A stretch of DNA of 64,000 bases from Locusta migratoria (taxonomy: Eukaryota; Arthropoda; Insecta; Orthoptera; Acrididae). This document shows, in pieces, positions 10,686-21,690 of the stretch. The number at the start of each line of letters is the position of its first letter. Positions within the stretch are counted from its first letter, which is position 1. The translations under genes and the position numbers were made by a program. The DNA lies in NCBI GenBank assembly GCA_026315105.1, contig CM048746.1, positions 139,234,730 through 139,298,729 on the forward strand. Direction: 5' to 3'. The notes beneath the pieces are model-generated. The model was not told the origin of the DNA, searched no databases, and saw only the letters and a program-made list of their open reading frames with translations.

Positions 10686-10883
10686 GTTTGTTTAAATGTT
10701 TGTATAGTCTATGGGACTTAACTACGGGGTCATCAGTCCCTAAACTTACAAACTACTTATGAACTACTTACGAACTAGGACGGCACAAATATCCATGTCC
10801 GAGGGGGGATTCGAACCCCCGACCGTAGTGGCCGTGCAGACCGTGACTGGAGCGCCTTAGTCTCCTCGGCCACCGCGTCCGGC
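10686..10883 (-). mobile_element. SINE-A copy with target-site duplication
   Basis: Full-length SINE-A in the - orientation (box B region GGGATTCGAACCCCCGACC as read on +). The 11-bp flank TCCACGTTTCT at 10675-10685 is repeated at 10884-10894. It is inserted in the RTE copy. Confidence 0.92.
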
Positions 10884-11000
10884 TCCACGTTTCTCTCCCA
10901 TACAATGTTACACTGCAGACAAACGCTTTCAGAAAGGACTTCCTAATATTTGTAACACCCCTATATAAAATTAAATTAATATGTATTTCGTACATAAATA

Positions 11001-11889
11001 CACTACTGTCCATTAAAATCCTACAACAAGAAGAAATGCAGATGATAAACGGGTATTCATTGGACAAATATACAAGAAATGACATGTGATTACATTTTTA
11101 CGCAACTTGGGTGCATAGATCGTGAGAAATCAGTACCCATAACAACCACGGCCTTAATACGCCTGGGCATTGAGTCAAACAGAGCTTGGATGGCGTTACA
11201 GGTACAGATGCACATGCAGCTTCAACACGATACCACAGTTCACCAAGAGTAGTGACTGGCGTATTGTGACGAGCCAGTTGGTCGGCCACCATTGACCAGA
11301 CGTTTTCAATTGGTGAGAGATCTGGAGAATGTGCTGGCAAGGGCAGCAGTCAAACATTTTCCGTATCCACAAAGGCCCGTACAGGACATGCAACATGGGG
11401 TCGTGCATTATCCTGCTGAAATGTAGGGTTTCGCAGTGATCGAATGAGGGTAGAGCCACGGGTCGTAACACATCTTAAATGTAACGGCCATTGTTCAAAG
11501 TGCCGTTGATGCTAACAAGAGGTGACCGAAACGTGGCTGCACGATCCATTACAGCCATGCGGATGAGATGTCTGTCATCTCGACTGCTAGTGATACGAGG
11601 CCGTTAGGATCCAGCACGGCGTTCCGTATTGCACTCCTGAACCCACCCATTCCATATTGTGCTAACAGTCATTGGCTATTAGCAGTGTCGTGATACGATA
11701 AACCGCAATCGCGATAGGCTACAATCCGACCTTTATCAAAGTCGGAAACGTGATGGTACGCATTTCTCCTCCTTACACGAGGCATCACAACAACGTTCCA
11801 CTAGGTAACGCTGGTCAACTGCTGTTTGTGGATGAGAAATCGGTTGGAAACTTTCCTCATTTCAGCACGTTGTAGGTGTCGCCACCGGT
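11001..11889 (-). mobile_element. Tc1-like DNA transposon, internally deleted
   Basis: The - strand encodes Tc1-type transposase pieces: a block equivalent to NARPH near 11400, then PAHSPDLSPIENVWSMVADQ (11280-11340), which carries the last catalytic acidic residue as E in 'PIENVW' (DD34E type). The left end CACTACTGTCCATTAAAAT follows a TA dinucleotide at 10999-11000 and is a Tc1-like terminal repeat. Near 11535 the sequence jumps from the middle to the N-terminal part, so the first catalytic region is deleted. The right terminal repeat is lost where SINE sequence begins, at about 11890. It lies inside the RTE copy. Confidence 0.8.
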
Positions 11890-12034
11890 TACTTCCGCTA
11901 ATACCTGGCCTGTTTTCCAAACTTCGTAGATGTTCTCCTGCGATCCGTTTCAGGCACACAGTTCTAATTCTGCCAGGAAGTTTCATATCATCGCACACTC
12001 CACTGGAGAATGAAAATATCATTCAGAGTCTGAA
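11890..12034. mobile_element. Rearranged fragments of the tRNA-SINE family seen at 38508
   Basis: Contains 'CTGCCAGGAAGTTTCATATC' and 'GCACACTCCACTGGAGAATG', which are also in the element at 38508-38820. A segment in the opposite orientation (ACTTCGTAGATGTTCTCCTG) precedes them. The two pieces are joined head to head, so the copy is rearranged. Confidence 0.6.
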
Positions 12035-12788
12035 AATTGTTTTCTTATTAGCTAATCTAATTCCTTCAGCATCGCCTGAATGTCTTAGACCACATTACAT
12101 ATCCATTCTGTTCAACTGTTCTTTCAGACCCTTTGCTGTCTCTGACAGAATTATAATGTCGTCGGAAAAGGCAATGTTTTTATTTCTTCACTCTCAACTC
12201 TAATTCCTTCTTCAAATTTCTCCTAATATTCTTTCGCAGCTTGCTCATTATTCAGATGTATTAACATCGGGAAAAGGCTACAACCCAGTCTTATTCCATT
12301 CCTAACCACTGTGTCCCTTTCATGCCCTTCTAGTCTTGTAACTGCTGTCTGGTTTTTGTAATCCTGCTGAGTTCAGAATTTTAAAGAGTGTATTCCAGTC
12401 ACCATTGTCTAAAGCTTTTTCCGAATCTACAAAACATGTAAATGTAGGTTTGCTTTTTTAAACTATCTTTTAAGATAAATCGTAAGGGGAGTATTGCTTC
12501 ACGCGTTTCTTATTTGTCATAAATCCACACTGGTGTTACCTGAGGTTGCATTCCACCAGTTTTTCTGATCGTGTAAATAGTTAGTGTTAGTATTTTTAAC
12601 TGTGACTTGTTAAACGGATAGTTTCGTAATTTTCTCATTTAACTGCACTGGATTACCTTGCAAGTGGAATTACTATATTCGTCTTGAAGTCGGAGAGTAT
12701 TTTCCCTACATTGCACACAATTGGAACAGTTTGTTTATTACGGGTTGTATGGGTTGTCCCATAGATATGTGCAATACAGGGAGAATAC

Positions 12789-13146
12789 AGCCTCGAGACA
12801 TCATGTAAACCGACTGCCGGCATGGCGCAGGGGCTAGCGTCACAGACTGCGATGCTGAAGGTCGCCGGTTCAATCCCGACCACCAGCAAAAATTTATTTC
12901 TTTGTAATTAACAATTCCAGAATGTTCTGAATCTTTCTTATGTTCACTTGTAAATTCTACTTGTTTCTTATGTTAACTATTCTTCTAATTTCTAGTACAT
13001 TCCGTCTCTGTATAAATAGCAGAGCACTCTGCTCGAGAGGCGGTTAGTTCTGCGTGTACTTTCAGTTCGCAATAAACCTGCTTTCAGTGTAAGTGCTGTG
13101 CTCAGTTGACAACCCGGCCTTCGAAGTCAAGCCTGCTTCGATTTCA
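12789..13146 (+). mobile_element. LTR-like insertion with a tRNA-like segment
   Basis: About 360 bp separate two parts of the RTE copy, and AATA flanks both sides (12785-12788 and about 13147-13150). The right half has LTR-like signals in order: TATAAATAG at 13011, then AATAAA at 13071, then a GTGCTGTGCTCAGTTGAC-like end. The left half contains GGTCGCCGGTTCAATCCCGA (about 12860-12879), a tRNA box-B-like sequence. This could be a solo LTR next to a SINE, or a single small LTR-type element. I could not define canonical TG...CA ends together with the duplication. Confidence 0.45.
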
Positions 13147-13263
13147 ACGCGACAATATCATTTACTCCAGCGATTTTTTGTCTACTCAAATCTATAAGTC
13201 CTCTGTCAAATTCTTCTCGCAGTATGGCATCTATCTCTTCATCTACCTCCTCTTCCATTTCTA

Positions 13264-13668
13264 CACCCCCCGGACGGTTCACGGTTCTTTCGTGAGTACG
13301 TGCGTGGCGGGCACGGGGCCCCGAGATAATGCAGTCTTCCTACCTTCTTTACTTCCCACACTGCATTTCCTTTTCCCCTCCCATCCTTTCCTATCCTCAC
13401 TCCTTCCCCCTCCCCACCGGGGGACTGATAACATCAGTAGTTTAGTCCCCCTATCCCAAACAAACAACCTAACGCTTAACTTCATTTTTACAATACTGCC
13501 TCATATTTCTCTTGTATATGCTCCCCATACATTCCTTCCACCTTTCCGTTGATTGCCTAGTTATGTTCCTTCCCGTACTGGATTAAGGCTATGGTTAATG
13601 GAATCCATTTTAGTTTTAACTCTTCTATTAGTTAATGCTTGTACTTGCGATCTTTGTATCCTGGCTGT

Positions 13669-13704
<36 letters not shown>

Positions 13705-14359
13705 TATATATATCATTTCGGATCGGAGGTATAATTCTTGGCATCGTAAGACTCGTCCTTTGACTGCCTCGGTTCCTTATCCCGCCGCCGTTCCCAACCG
13801 TGCAAGTAGTGCAGACCTCGTAGTTTACGTTTTCTTTATTGGGCCTTATGTCCAGTATACGACTTATCTGGCGTGCCCCTAGTGTGTTTCTGATTCCGCG
13901 GCCGACTCCCGCCTGCGGGATTTGCTGCCTTTCCCGCGGGATTGAGCCCGTCATCCGCCCATTCCCCGGGATTACGGTGCGCTGACGCGGGAGCCACCCC
14001 CTCCCCCTCCCCCCCAGCAGTTGGGGCTGGAGGCCGCCTAAGCCTTCACGGCGTATGAACGCCGGTCGCGATTCCGCCCGCTGCTCCGCGTCAGCCCCAC
14101 ATACGAGACATTTCCTCCACTTCGCTTCCCAGAGATCCGCGTCTGCTGCCATACTGTTTTCATTCCCGAAAATGGCCGAAGAAGGAAAGGCAGGGATGCT
14201 GGATGTCAGCCTGTCGGCGCGGTGTCTCTCTGCCTCTGTAAGGCCACCGGCGGGAACGCGAAGGGTTGTAAGGTACGAGGAGTACCCAGAACAACGGAAT
14301 TATTTTTTTAAAGATATGTATTTTCAAATGAATAAATAAGGGTAAAGGGGCATTTGCAA
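13264..14359. other. No gene assigned; poly-T run and GC-rich part
   Basis: There is a run of about 32 T at 13669-13700 followed by a short TA repeat. To its right, 13890-14160 is GC-rich, and the - strand is open for 150 codons (13700-14152, residues such as WRKCLVCGADAEQ). The T-run could be the poly-A tail of a - strand retrocopy, but I do not recognise the protein and see no target duplication. Confidence 0.35.
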
Positions 14360-14373
14360 TGCTGAGTTGTTGT

Positions 14374-15986
14374 TGTCGTCGTTGTTGTGGTCTTCAGTCC
14401 GGAGACTGGTTTGATGCAGCTCTTCACAATACCCTATCCTGAGCAAGCCTCTTCATCTCCACATATGAACGGCAACCTACATCTGTCCGAATCTGCTTAC
14501 TGTATCCATCTCTTGGTCTTCCTCTGCGAGTTTTACCCCACACACTTCCCTCCAACGCCAAATTCACAATTCCTTAATGTCTAAGAATGTGCCCTACCAA
14601 TCTATCGCTTCTTTTAGTCAAGGCATGCGAGAAATTCCATTTCTCCCCAATTCTGTTCAGTACCTCCTCATTAGTTACGCAATCCACCCACCTAATCTTC
14701 AGCATTCTTCTGTAGCACCACATTTCAAAAGCCTCAATCCTCTTCCTGTCCGCACTGTTTATCGTCCGTGTTTCACTCCCATACAAGGATACAAGGCAAC
14801 ACTCCATACAAATGCCTTCAGGAAGGACTTCTTTACGCTTAAATCAGTATTCGATGTTAACAAATTTCTCTTTTTCAAGAACGCTTTTCTACCCATTGCC
14901 ATTCGGCATTTTATATCCTCTGTACTGCGACCATCATTTGTTATTTTACTGCCCAAGTAACAAAACTCGTCTACCTCTTTTATTGTTTCGTTACCTAATC
15001 TAATTCCTTCAGCATCACCTGATTTTCTTAGACTGCACTCCATTACCCTAGTTTTGCTCTTGTTAATCTTCACCTTTCAGCACACTGTCCATTCCGTTCA
15101 ATTGCTCTTCCAGGTCCTTTGCTGTATCTGACAGAATTACTATGTCGTCGGCAAAACGCAATGTTTTTAATTCCTTCTCCCAATTTCTCCTTGCTTCCCT
15201 TTATAGCTTGCTCAATGTACAAATTGAATAACATTGGAGAAAGGCTACAACCCTGTCTTACTCCCTTTCCAACCACTGCATCCCTTTCATGCCCTTCAAC
15301 TCTGACAACCGCTGTCTGGTTTTTGTACAAGTTGTAAAAACCTTACGGTCCTATATTTTACTCCTGCTTGTTTCAGAACTTGAAAGACCTTATTCCAATC
15401 AACATTGTCAAAAGCCTTCTCGAAATCTACAAAAGCTAGAAATGTAGGTTTGCCTTTCCTTAATCTATCTTCTAGGATAAGCCGTAAAGTGAGTATTGCC
15501 TCCCGTGTTCCTACATTTCTCCTGAACCCAAACTGATCTTCCCCGAGGTCGGCTTCTACCAGCTTTTCCATCCTTCTGTAAATAATTCGTGTTCATATTT
15601 TGCAACTAGTTTAATAAACTGATGGTTCTGTAGTTTTCACACCTGACTGCACCTGCTTTCTTTGGAATGGGGATTATGACATTTTTCTTAAAGTCTGAGG
15701 GTACTTCACCTGTCTCATACATCTTACACACCAGGTGAAACAATTTTGTCATGGCTGGTTCTCCCAGAGACTTCAGTAGCTGTGAGGGAATATCATTTAC
15801 TCCAGGGGCCTTGTTTCGACTTAGGTCTTTCAGTGCTCTGTCAAATTCATCTCTTAGTATAGTATCTCCTATTTCATCCTCATCTACTCCTTCTCCCCTT
15901 TCTACAATATTGCCGCTAAGTTCATTTCCTTCATAGAGCCTCTCTATATACTCTTTCCACCTTTCAGCTTTCCCTTCTTTGCTGAG
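14374..15986 (-). pseudogene. RTE-like retrotransposon, 5'-truncated copy
   Basis: Read on the - strand this follows RTE ORF2 from a linker region, through the reverse transcriptase, to the 3' tail. Motifs include EDQFGFRRNVGTREAILT, FLAFVDFEKAFDNVDW (first catalytic Asp block intact), RFADDIVIL-equivalent near 15150 (intact FADD at DNA level), GIRLGNETIKEVDEFCYLGS and EAFEMWCYRRMLKIRWVD. The tail is CAA-type (TTG repeats on +, 14367-14385). Frameshifts near 15075 and 15330 break the frame. It is less decayed than the other copies and may have been functional more recently. Confidence 0.88.
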
Positions 15987-16425
15987 ACCAATCTGGAAAT
16001 CAAGGGAACTTAACAGCTATACCAAACTATACATATTCAATACAAATGTCAAGTCGCTATTGCTCTGTGGCTGTGAATCATGGAAAACCTACAAACAGCT
16101 GATTAGCAGACTTAAAATATTTGTGAATAGAAGCTTGAGGAATATCTTGAGGATTTGGTGACCACAAGTAATCTCCAACGAAGAACTATGGAGAAGAACA
16201 CATCAAACACCCATTGATATTGAGATACGCCGTAGGAAATGGAAGTGGATTGGGCATATATTATGGGCTGAAAAAGACAGCGTGGCAAGACAAGCCCTGC
16301 AATGGAATCCACAAGGCAACAGGAGAAGAGGCAGACCAAGGAATACGTGGAGGAGGACTGTAGTAGCAGAAGGGACTGAGAAAGGAGGGAGTCCGGTGGC
16401 GGATGTTCGTTGATGCCCTATGCTC
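15987..16425 (+). pseudogene. 3' end of another non-LTR retrotransposon (RTE-type C-terminus)
   Basis: The + strand reads PIWKSRELNSYTKLYIFNTN, VKSLLLCGCESWKT, then after a stop SNEELWRRTHQTPIDIEIRR, RKWKWIGHILW, ALQWNPQGNRRRGRPRNTWR. These are the conserved C-terminal blocks of RTE-type LINEs. One in-frame TGA at 16159-16161 replaces a codon that is Trp in the family as I remember it (WP.). The fragment abuts the RTE copy on its left, in the opposite orientation. Confidence 0.75.
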
Positions 16426-17011
16426 CACTTAGGAGATACAAGAAATAAGTCAAGTATGTATTTTCACATAGCATAGAAAGCATTCTTACCTATTTAGAAT
16501 ACTTTCTATTACAGTCTGTCCCACCAGGCCTTAGACTGCTGGAGACATTTATTTTATTTATTTATTTATTTATTTATTTATTTTTCACTTTCCCGATCTT
16601 ATAATATCGGTCCCATTCATGCATGAAAATAAGAAAAAATCGCAGGCATCCAGTTGAGACGATTAACCCCTCGACCCTGCTAGATGAGCTGAGTTCGGGT
16701 GAGCAGTCGTGAACATTCGGGAGGCCGTACAAAATATATTGAGACTTTTATATCGACTACAATGGCCTTTTGACATTTTAGCATTCTTTTTCGACGATAG
16801 ATTGTACCATTTAATGATGAAATTATCGTGAATAGTTTCTATGTTCACATGTACCAACCAACAGTTAAGAATTGTATTCCCTGTTGACAATATCGTTCCT
16901 GCAAGGCGTCTTTCTGGAACTATATTTTGAAATGTGTTAATAAAGAAAATAAATACATGGAAATGTGATTTTTGTAACAGTAATGCGCATGCATTTGCTC
17001 CTCTCCATGTT
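16426..17011. repeat. Unassigned DNA with a (TTTA)n microsatellite
   Basis: A TTTA/ATTT repeat runs at about 16549-16583. The remainder is AT-rich with no recognisable gene. Confidence 0.6.
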
Positions 17012-17165
17012 ACAGATCGCACGGCCTCCACGTCGGAGGTTAGAATCCTCCCTAGGGCATGGATATGTGGGTTTTCCTTAGGTTAGTTTACCTTAGTTTA
17101 AGTAGTTTGTAAGCTACGTACTGATGACCACGCAGTTTGGTCCAATAGATTTACAAACATTTCAG
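17012..17165 (+). mobile_element. SINE-B copy, 5' truncated
   Basis: Starts inside the tRNA-like head (ACGTCGGAGGTTAGAATCCT) and continues with the shared tail (AGTAGTTTGTAAGCTACG, CAGTTTGGTCCAATAGATTT). Confidence 0.85.
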
Positions 17166-17779
17166 CATTCGTGGTGGAAGTACCAGTTCCCTATCTGCCA
17201 AAAATCTGTGTGTGCGTTTCCTTCTTACAAACACTGTTGCACAATCTTCTTAAAAGTTCCAAATATATATTTTGATTAAGGGTCTGGCCTGAGGGAACAA
17301 ACTTTGAATGAACTACGCCCTTCGCATTGAAAAAGCAAATCAGCATTATTTTGGTGTTTGATTTGACTTAGACATTTTTTGGGTGGAGTAATGATGACTT
17401 CTTCCATTGGTTTGACATTTTCTTTGTTTCTCGGTCGTAACTATAGCACCATGACCGTTAACAGAAATTTTAGATCAGTTCCAAGCTGTCGTTTCAAAAC
17501 ACAGGTTTCAGCTCGACATTCCATTCTGTTATCAGTCAGAATCCTAAGAACAAGCTGAACCGAGTCCAAGGTAAGCCACTAATCCCGTGACAGTTGATCA
17601 GTTGTCTTCAGACGGTCTGCGAGCACCAGCGTTCAAAATTTCTTGTTTCGGGCAGTTGATAGAGTACGAAGTTTGTCATCAATAGACATATGGAAAGCAT
17701 CGTTTATGAAAGATCCGACATGTCTGAAGAATACTTACCCATACGTTTGTTTGCTGTTGGACATGGGCTCATGTCGGCA

Positions 17780-19850
17780 CCACTGTCTCCTGCTGGGCTT
17801 GGGCGTCCTCAGCTTTTTCAGGCGGCTGGCGGATTTGGTGAAGACGGCTAACCTCGATCGCGGAGTGAGTAGACGTGCAGCTATCGAATCACAGCATCGT
17901 TTCCAGAACCGATCTCGCTCCTCTGGTTTGGAACCAAGTGGAAGGATTAAACCAGAGGATCAGACGATTCTGTGGTGGTCTTGGTTGCAAATTTTTCGAC
18001 CTCCGTTATCGGGTGGAGAAATATGTAGGATCTCTCTGAATACAGGAGACGTGCACTACACGCAGGAAGCGGCTACTAGGGTAGCGGAGTTAATCTGGAG
18101 TGCACATGTGGGATTTTTAGTGTAGAAAAATCCCTCCAAAGACCCTTAAAAACGCTTTCTGATTCCGGTCAAGATTAATATAGAAACAACTGTAGGAGCG
18201 TCTACGGAAAGGTCCGAGAACTCACTTTTACATAGCCACAATATCCACATAGTAAAAGGGAAGGAAAGCCCGATAAAACTAGATCTCAGCAGTAATGAAT
18301 TCCTAATCGCAGACTGGAATGTATTCACTGAAGGGGAAAGCGTGTTTATAGCGCTAAAGAATACGATTGTATCGAGTGAAATTAATAGAGATTCAGACTG
18401 TAAAATAATTTGGGCAAAGGTTAGCGTGAAAAGTGCCCCAAACATGGTCATTGGAAGTTTTTATAGACCACCTGGCTCAGGAGCAGTAGTGGCGGAACAT
18501 TTGAGGGAAAACTTATAACATATTTCCCTTAGATTTCCTTGATCAGCTAACGTTTTAAATGGAGATTTTATCTTATGAGATAAAGAATCGAAGACAAACG
18601 TATTTAAGACAGGTCGCAGGTACAGAGAATCGAGCAACATTGTTCTAAGTGCTGTATTCGAAAATAACCTTGAACAGTTCAGTGGAGACCCGACCTGTAG
18701 AGGTAACATGTTAGACCTGTTGATGACAAATAGACCCGAAGTTTTCGATTCAATTATCATAGATGAGGGAATCTGCGAACATAAGGCCATTAAAGAATCA
18801 GTGAATGCTGCTTTAAATGAAATATCAAGAAAGATAAGGAGATCTTCTTATTTAGCAAAAGCGAAAAGGGTAAGATTCAGAGTACTTGACTGCTCAACAC
18901 GATAGTTTCGTCTCTAACGCTGACAGTGTTTAGCAACTGTGGACGAAGTTCAAGTGCACCATGCAATATGCGTTATATACGTACGTACCAAGTAAAATTA
19001 TGAGAGATGAGAAAGAGCCACCGTGGTACAACAACCGAGTTAGAAAACTTTTACCAAAGCTAAGAGAATTTCCAAACTGAAACTTCTTGGCAGATTAAAA
19101 TTGTGTGCGGGAACCAGGACTCGAAACTGGGACCTTTGCCTTTCGCGGGCAAGCGCTCTACCAACTGAGCTATCCGACACGATTCATGATCCGTCTTCAC
19201 AACTTTAATTCTGCCAGTACCTCGCCTCCTACTTTCATTGCATATAAAAACGTATCCAAACTCTTGCAGACAAGCAAAAATTTAATTATGCCAAAATAGC
19301 ACAAGGGCTGTCCTGCGAGAGGTGCTCAACGCATTTGAGAGCAAAGTTTTGTGTACCGACTTGTCAGAAAATCCTAAGAATTTTTGGTCTTGCGTCAAAT
19401 CGGTACACGTGTCGAAACCAGTTATCCGGACACTCTTTGACCATGATGGTGTTGAAGCAGAGGATGATACTCAAAAGGCCGAAATATTAAATGCCTCTTT
19501 CCAAAGTTGTTTCACAGATGAAGATTTCTCAGTAGTTCCTCCTCTAAACCATCCCACGAACGACAAAATAACTTATACTGAAAAAAGTGTCAGTGGGATA
19601 GAAAGCAACTGAAATCGCTCAACAGAGGAAAGGTCGCTGGACCGTTTTGGATACCAATTCGATTTTACACACAGTATGCGAATGAACTTGTCCTCCTAGC
19701 AGCAGTGTCTCGCTAGTCTCTGGAGGAGCGAAAAAGTGGGGAAAAAAGCGCAGATCATACCCGTTTGTGAGAAGGGTCTTCGATCAGATGCTCACAACTG
19801 TAGGCTTATATGCCTGAAACTGGTCAGTTGAAGAATTTTGGAGCACAAAT
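17780..19850 (+). pseudogene. Jockey-like LINE: ORF1/ORF2 junction, endonuclease and start of reverse transcriptase
   Basis: From about 17780 a 5' segment leads into an APE-type endonuclease. Readable blocks are NMVIGSFYRPPGSG (about 18445), VLNGDFIL (GDFN-like, near 18555) and TCRGNMLDLLMTNRPEVFDS (18690-18750). After a SINE at 19079-19254, LSENPKNFWSCVKS and QKAEILNASFQSCFTDEDFS (19350-19530) match the region just before the reverse transcriptase in Jockey elements. The 'PVCEKGLRSDAHNCRLI' block follows at 19760. Stops and frameshifts are frequent. The endonuclease metal-site Asn of GDFN is Ile here. The open stretch at 17643-18125 probably belongs partly to this element. Confidence 0.75.
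19079..19254 (-). mobile_element. tRNA-derived SINE inserted in the Jockey-like LINE
   Basis: Read on + it has 'GAAACTTCTTGGCAGATTAA', then GACTCGAAACTGGGACCTTT and CTCTACCAACTGAGCTATC. This is the reverse complement of a tRNA-like head (box A-like GATAGCTCAGTTGGTAGAG). The flanking TCCAAACT at 19071-19078 is repeated at 19255-19262. It is related to the element at 38508-38820. Confidence 0.82.
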
Positions 19851-20199
19851 TCTTCGTTTGTGTGGCCATGATGTCTGTTGTCTTTATAATTATGATAGAT
19901 AGTGTTTGTCCGTCTATGCAACTATAAATAAAATGCAATTTTTCCCACCAGACGCGTATCGTTTTAATGACAATAAAACATCTTCAATGGTCTGTAATCA
20001 TAGAAATCTACAGTTCTTTTTGTTGTTTGGATCGAAAACAGTTCATTAACAAAACATGTGAAGTAAGCCTACTGTTTTATTACTTACGGAAAGTTTAGTC
20101 TTCTTTTCACATCAGGGAATACCGATTTGTTTCTTGCAAATTCTTCTTTCTGCGTCACTACTTTTTGCACTGATTTCCATTTCACTATTGCACTGTTCA

Positions 20200-20390
20200 A
20201 AAAATGTTTGTAGAGTCTATGGGACTTAACTACGGGGTCATCAGTCCCTAAACTTACAAACTACTTTGAACTACTTTCAACTAAGGACGGCACAAATATC
20301 CATGCCCGAGGGGGGATTCGAACCCCCGACCGTAGTGGCCGTGCAGACCGTTACTGGAGAGCCTCAGTCCCCTCGGCCATCGCGGCCGGC
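20200..20390 (-). mobile_element. SINE-A copy with target-site duplication
   Basis: Full-length SINE-A in the - orientation. The 13-bp ATTGCACTGTTCA at 20187-20199 is repeated exactly at 20391-20403. Confidence 0.93.
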
Positions 20391-20618
20391 ATTGCACTGT
20401 TCATAATTATGTGATTCAGAGATTAGACATGTTTGTTTTGATTGTGACAGAGTCTGCACTGCACTGTTTGATGTTTTGATGCTGCCAACTCGCAGTTATA
20501 ATTTTTTATTTGTTTATTTTTTCTTAATGCTTTGTAATAAATTTTGTAAAAGTATATTTAATTTTGATGTAAGCGAAATGTAGTAGTGATCTGTGTATTG
20601 GGAATGTGAGTGTGTGCG

Positions 20619-20812
20619 CCACGGTGGAGTAGCCGAGTGGTCTAAGGTGCCTCGCTGCGGAGCGTGCGGTTGCCTGACGTCGGAGGTTCGAGTCCTCCCT
20701 GGGTCATGGGTGTGTGTGTTTGTCCTTAGTTTACCTAGGTTTAAGTAGTTTGTAAGCTACGGACTGATGACCACGCAGTTTGGTCCGATAGATTTACAAA
20801 CATTTGAACATT
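20619..20812 (+). mobile_element. SINE-B copy with target-site duplication
   Basis: Full-length SINE-B with head GGTGGAGTAGCCGAGTGG, box B GGAGGTTCGAGTCC, and a GGTGTGTGTGTTTGTCC junction. TGAGTGTGTGCG at 20607-20618 is repeated at 20813-20824. Confidence 0.92.
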
Positions 20813-20849
20813 TGAGTGTGTGCGTGTTTTTCTTTTTCTTTTTTTTCAA

Positions 20850-21050
20850 TTCGAATGTTCAAATGTTTGTAGAGCTTATGGGACTTAACTACGGGGTCAT
20901 CAGTCCCTAAAATTACAAACTACTTATGATCTACCTAATACTAAGGACGGCACAGATATCCATGCCCGAGGGGGGCATTCGAACACCCGACCGTAGTGGC
21001 CGTGCAGACCGTGACTGACTCGCCTCAGTCCCCTCGGCCACCGCAGCCGG
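20850..21050 (-). mobile_element. SINE-A copy
   Basis: Nearly complete SINE-A. The flanks are T-rich on both sides, so a duplication (TTCTTTTT-like) is likely but cannot be fixed exactly. Confidence 0.88.
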
Positions 21051-21304
21051 CTTCTTTTTTTTTCCCTTTGGGAGGGGAATGGCAGGGTAAAGATGACTGA
21101 ATGGTGGTGAAAGTGGCAAGTAGAGGGATGTAAAGTGATGTGGCGGTCAAGCGTGAGGGGGCAAGAAGTGGAGTAGTGGTTGGGGAGCGTAGAAGTTTGA
21201 GAGATGGCTTTTATTACGTATATATCTAAATTAAGCTATATAATGTACAGTAATAATGAAATTCTGGGCGATGACTTTCCGTATGGGAGAGAAGGTGGTG
21301 CTAA

Positions 21305-21308
<4 letters not shown>

Positions 21309-21356
<48 letters not shown>
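21309..21356. repeat. (GT)n microsatellite
   Basis: About 24 GT units in otherwise GA/GT-rich DNA. The Val/Cys-only ORFs across it are artefacts. Confidence 0.95.
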
Positions 21357-21357
<1 letters not shown>

Positions 21358-21490
21358 AGAAGGGGGAGAAGGGGAGAGTTGTGTTTCTGGTTGTATCTAG
21401 GATGTGATATCAGCGTGGAGCGGACAGTTTTGGGAGTTTTATTTCAATATGAGCGAAATGTTCGGAGGGTCTCATGTTGGGAGGAGGGAG

Positions 21491-21690
21491 GGTAAGAACA
21501 TTGTTAGACATCAAACTGTCGTCAATTTAGTATTGGAGGGAAGTGTGAGGGGTAAATATCGTAGAGGGAGACGAGTTCATTATGCAGGTTGAAATGGATG
21601 TGGGTTGTTCTTCGTATGAGGAAATGTGTGTTTCTTAGGATGAAGAGCTGTGTCAAACCAGTCTCCTGAGTGAATAACACAACAACAACT
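21491..21690 (+). mobile_element. RTE-like retrotransposon, extreme 3' end
   Basis: Encodes KNIVRHQTVVNLVLEGSVRG, matching the LRHQGIVNLALEGSVWG block of the copy at 49668. It then has GATGTGGGTTGTTCTTCG and the end 'AACCAGTCTCCTGAGTG' with a CAACAACAAC tail. Heavily truncated. Confidence 0.82.

Larger units (their letters stand above)
10530..13263 (-). pseudogene. RTE-like retrotransposon copy broken into four pieces by nested insertions
   Basis: Read on the - strand, 13147-13263, 12035-12788, 10895-10955 and 10530-10674 together follow one RTE ORF2. They include the block equivalent to SDDI.ILSETA near 12150-12160 (catalytic FADD changed to FSDD), the 'GFRRN' region near 12510, and the IRW.D block near 10590. 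The breaks are a SINE (10686-10883), a Tc1 element plus SINE pieces (11001-12030), and an LTR-like insertion (12789-13146). Many substitutions make it non-coding. It is the same family as the copies at 4725, 14374 and 49668. Confidence 0.8.

Noticed and set aside
13700..14152. 150-codon - strand ORF next to a poly-T run as a processed gene copy
   Set aside because: The T-run is suggestive, but the protein is not recognised and no target duplication was found.
17643..18125. 160-codon ORF as a host gene
   Set aside because: Its second half matches sequence I recall from the 5' region of Jockey-like elements and leads straight into the endonuclease, so it is treated as part of the LINE.
18146..18790. 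- strand ORFs of 101 and 109 codons
   Set aside because: Shadows of the + strand Jockey-like endonuclease region.
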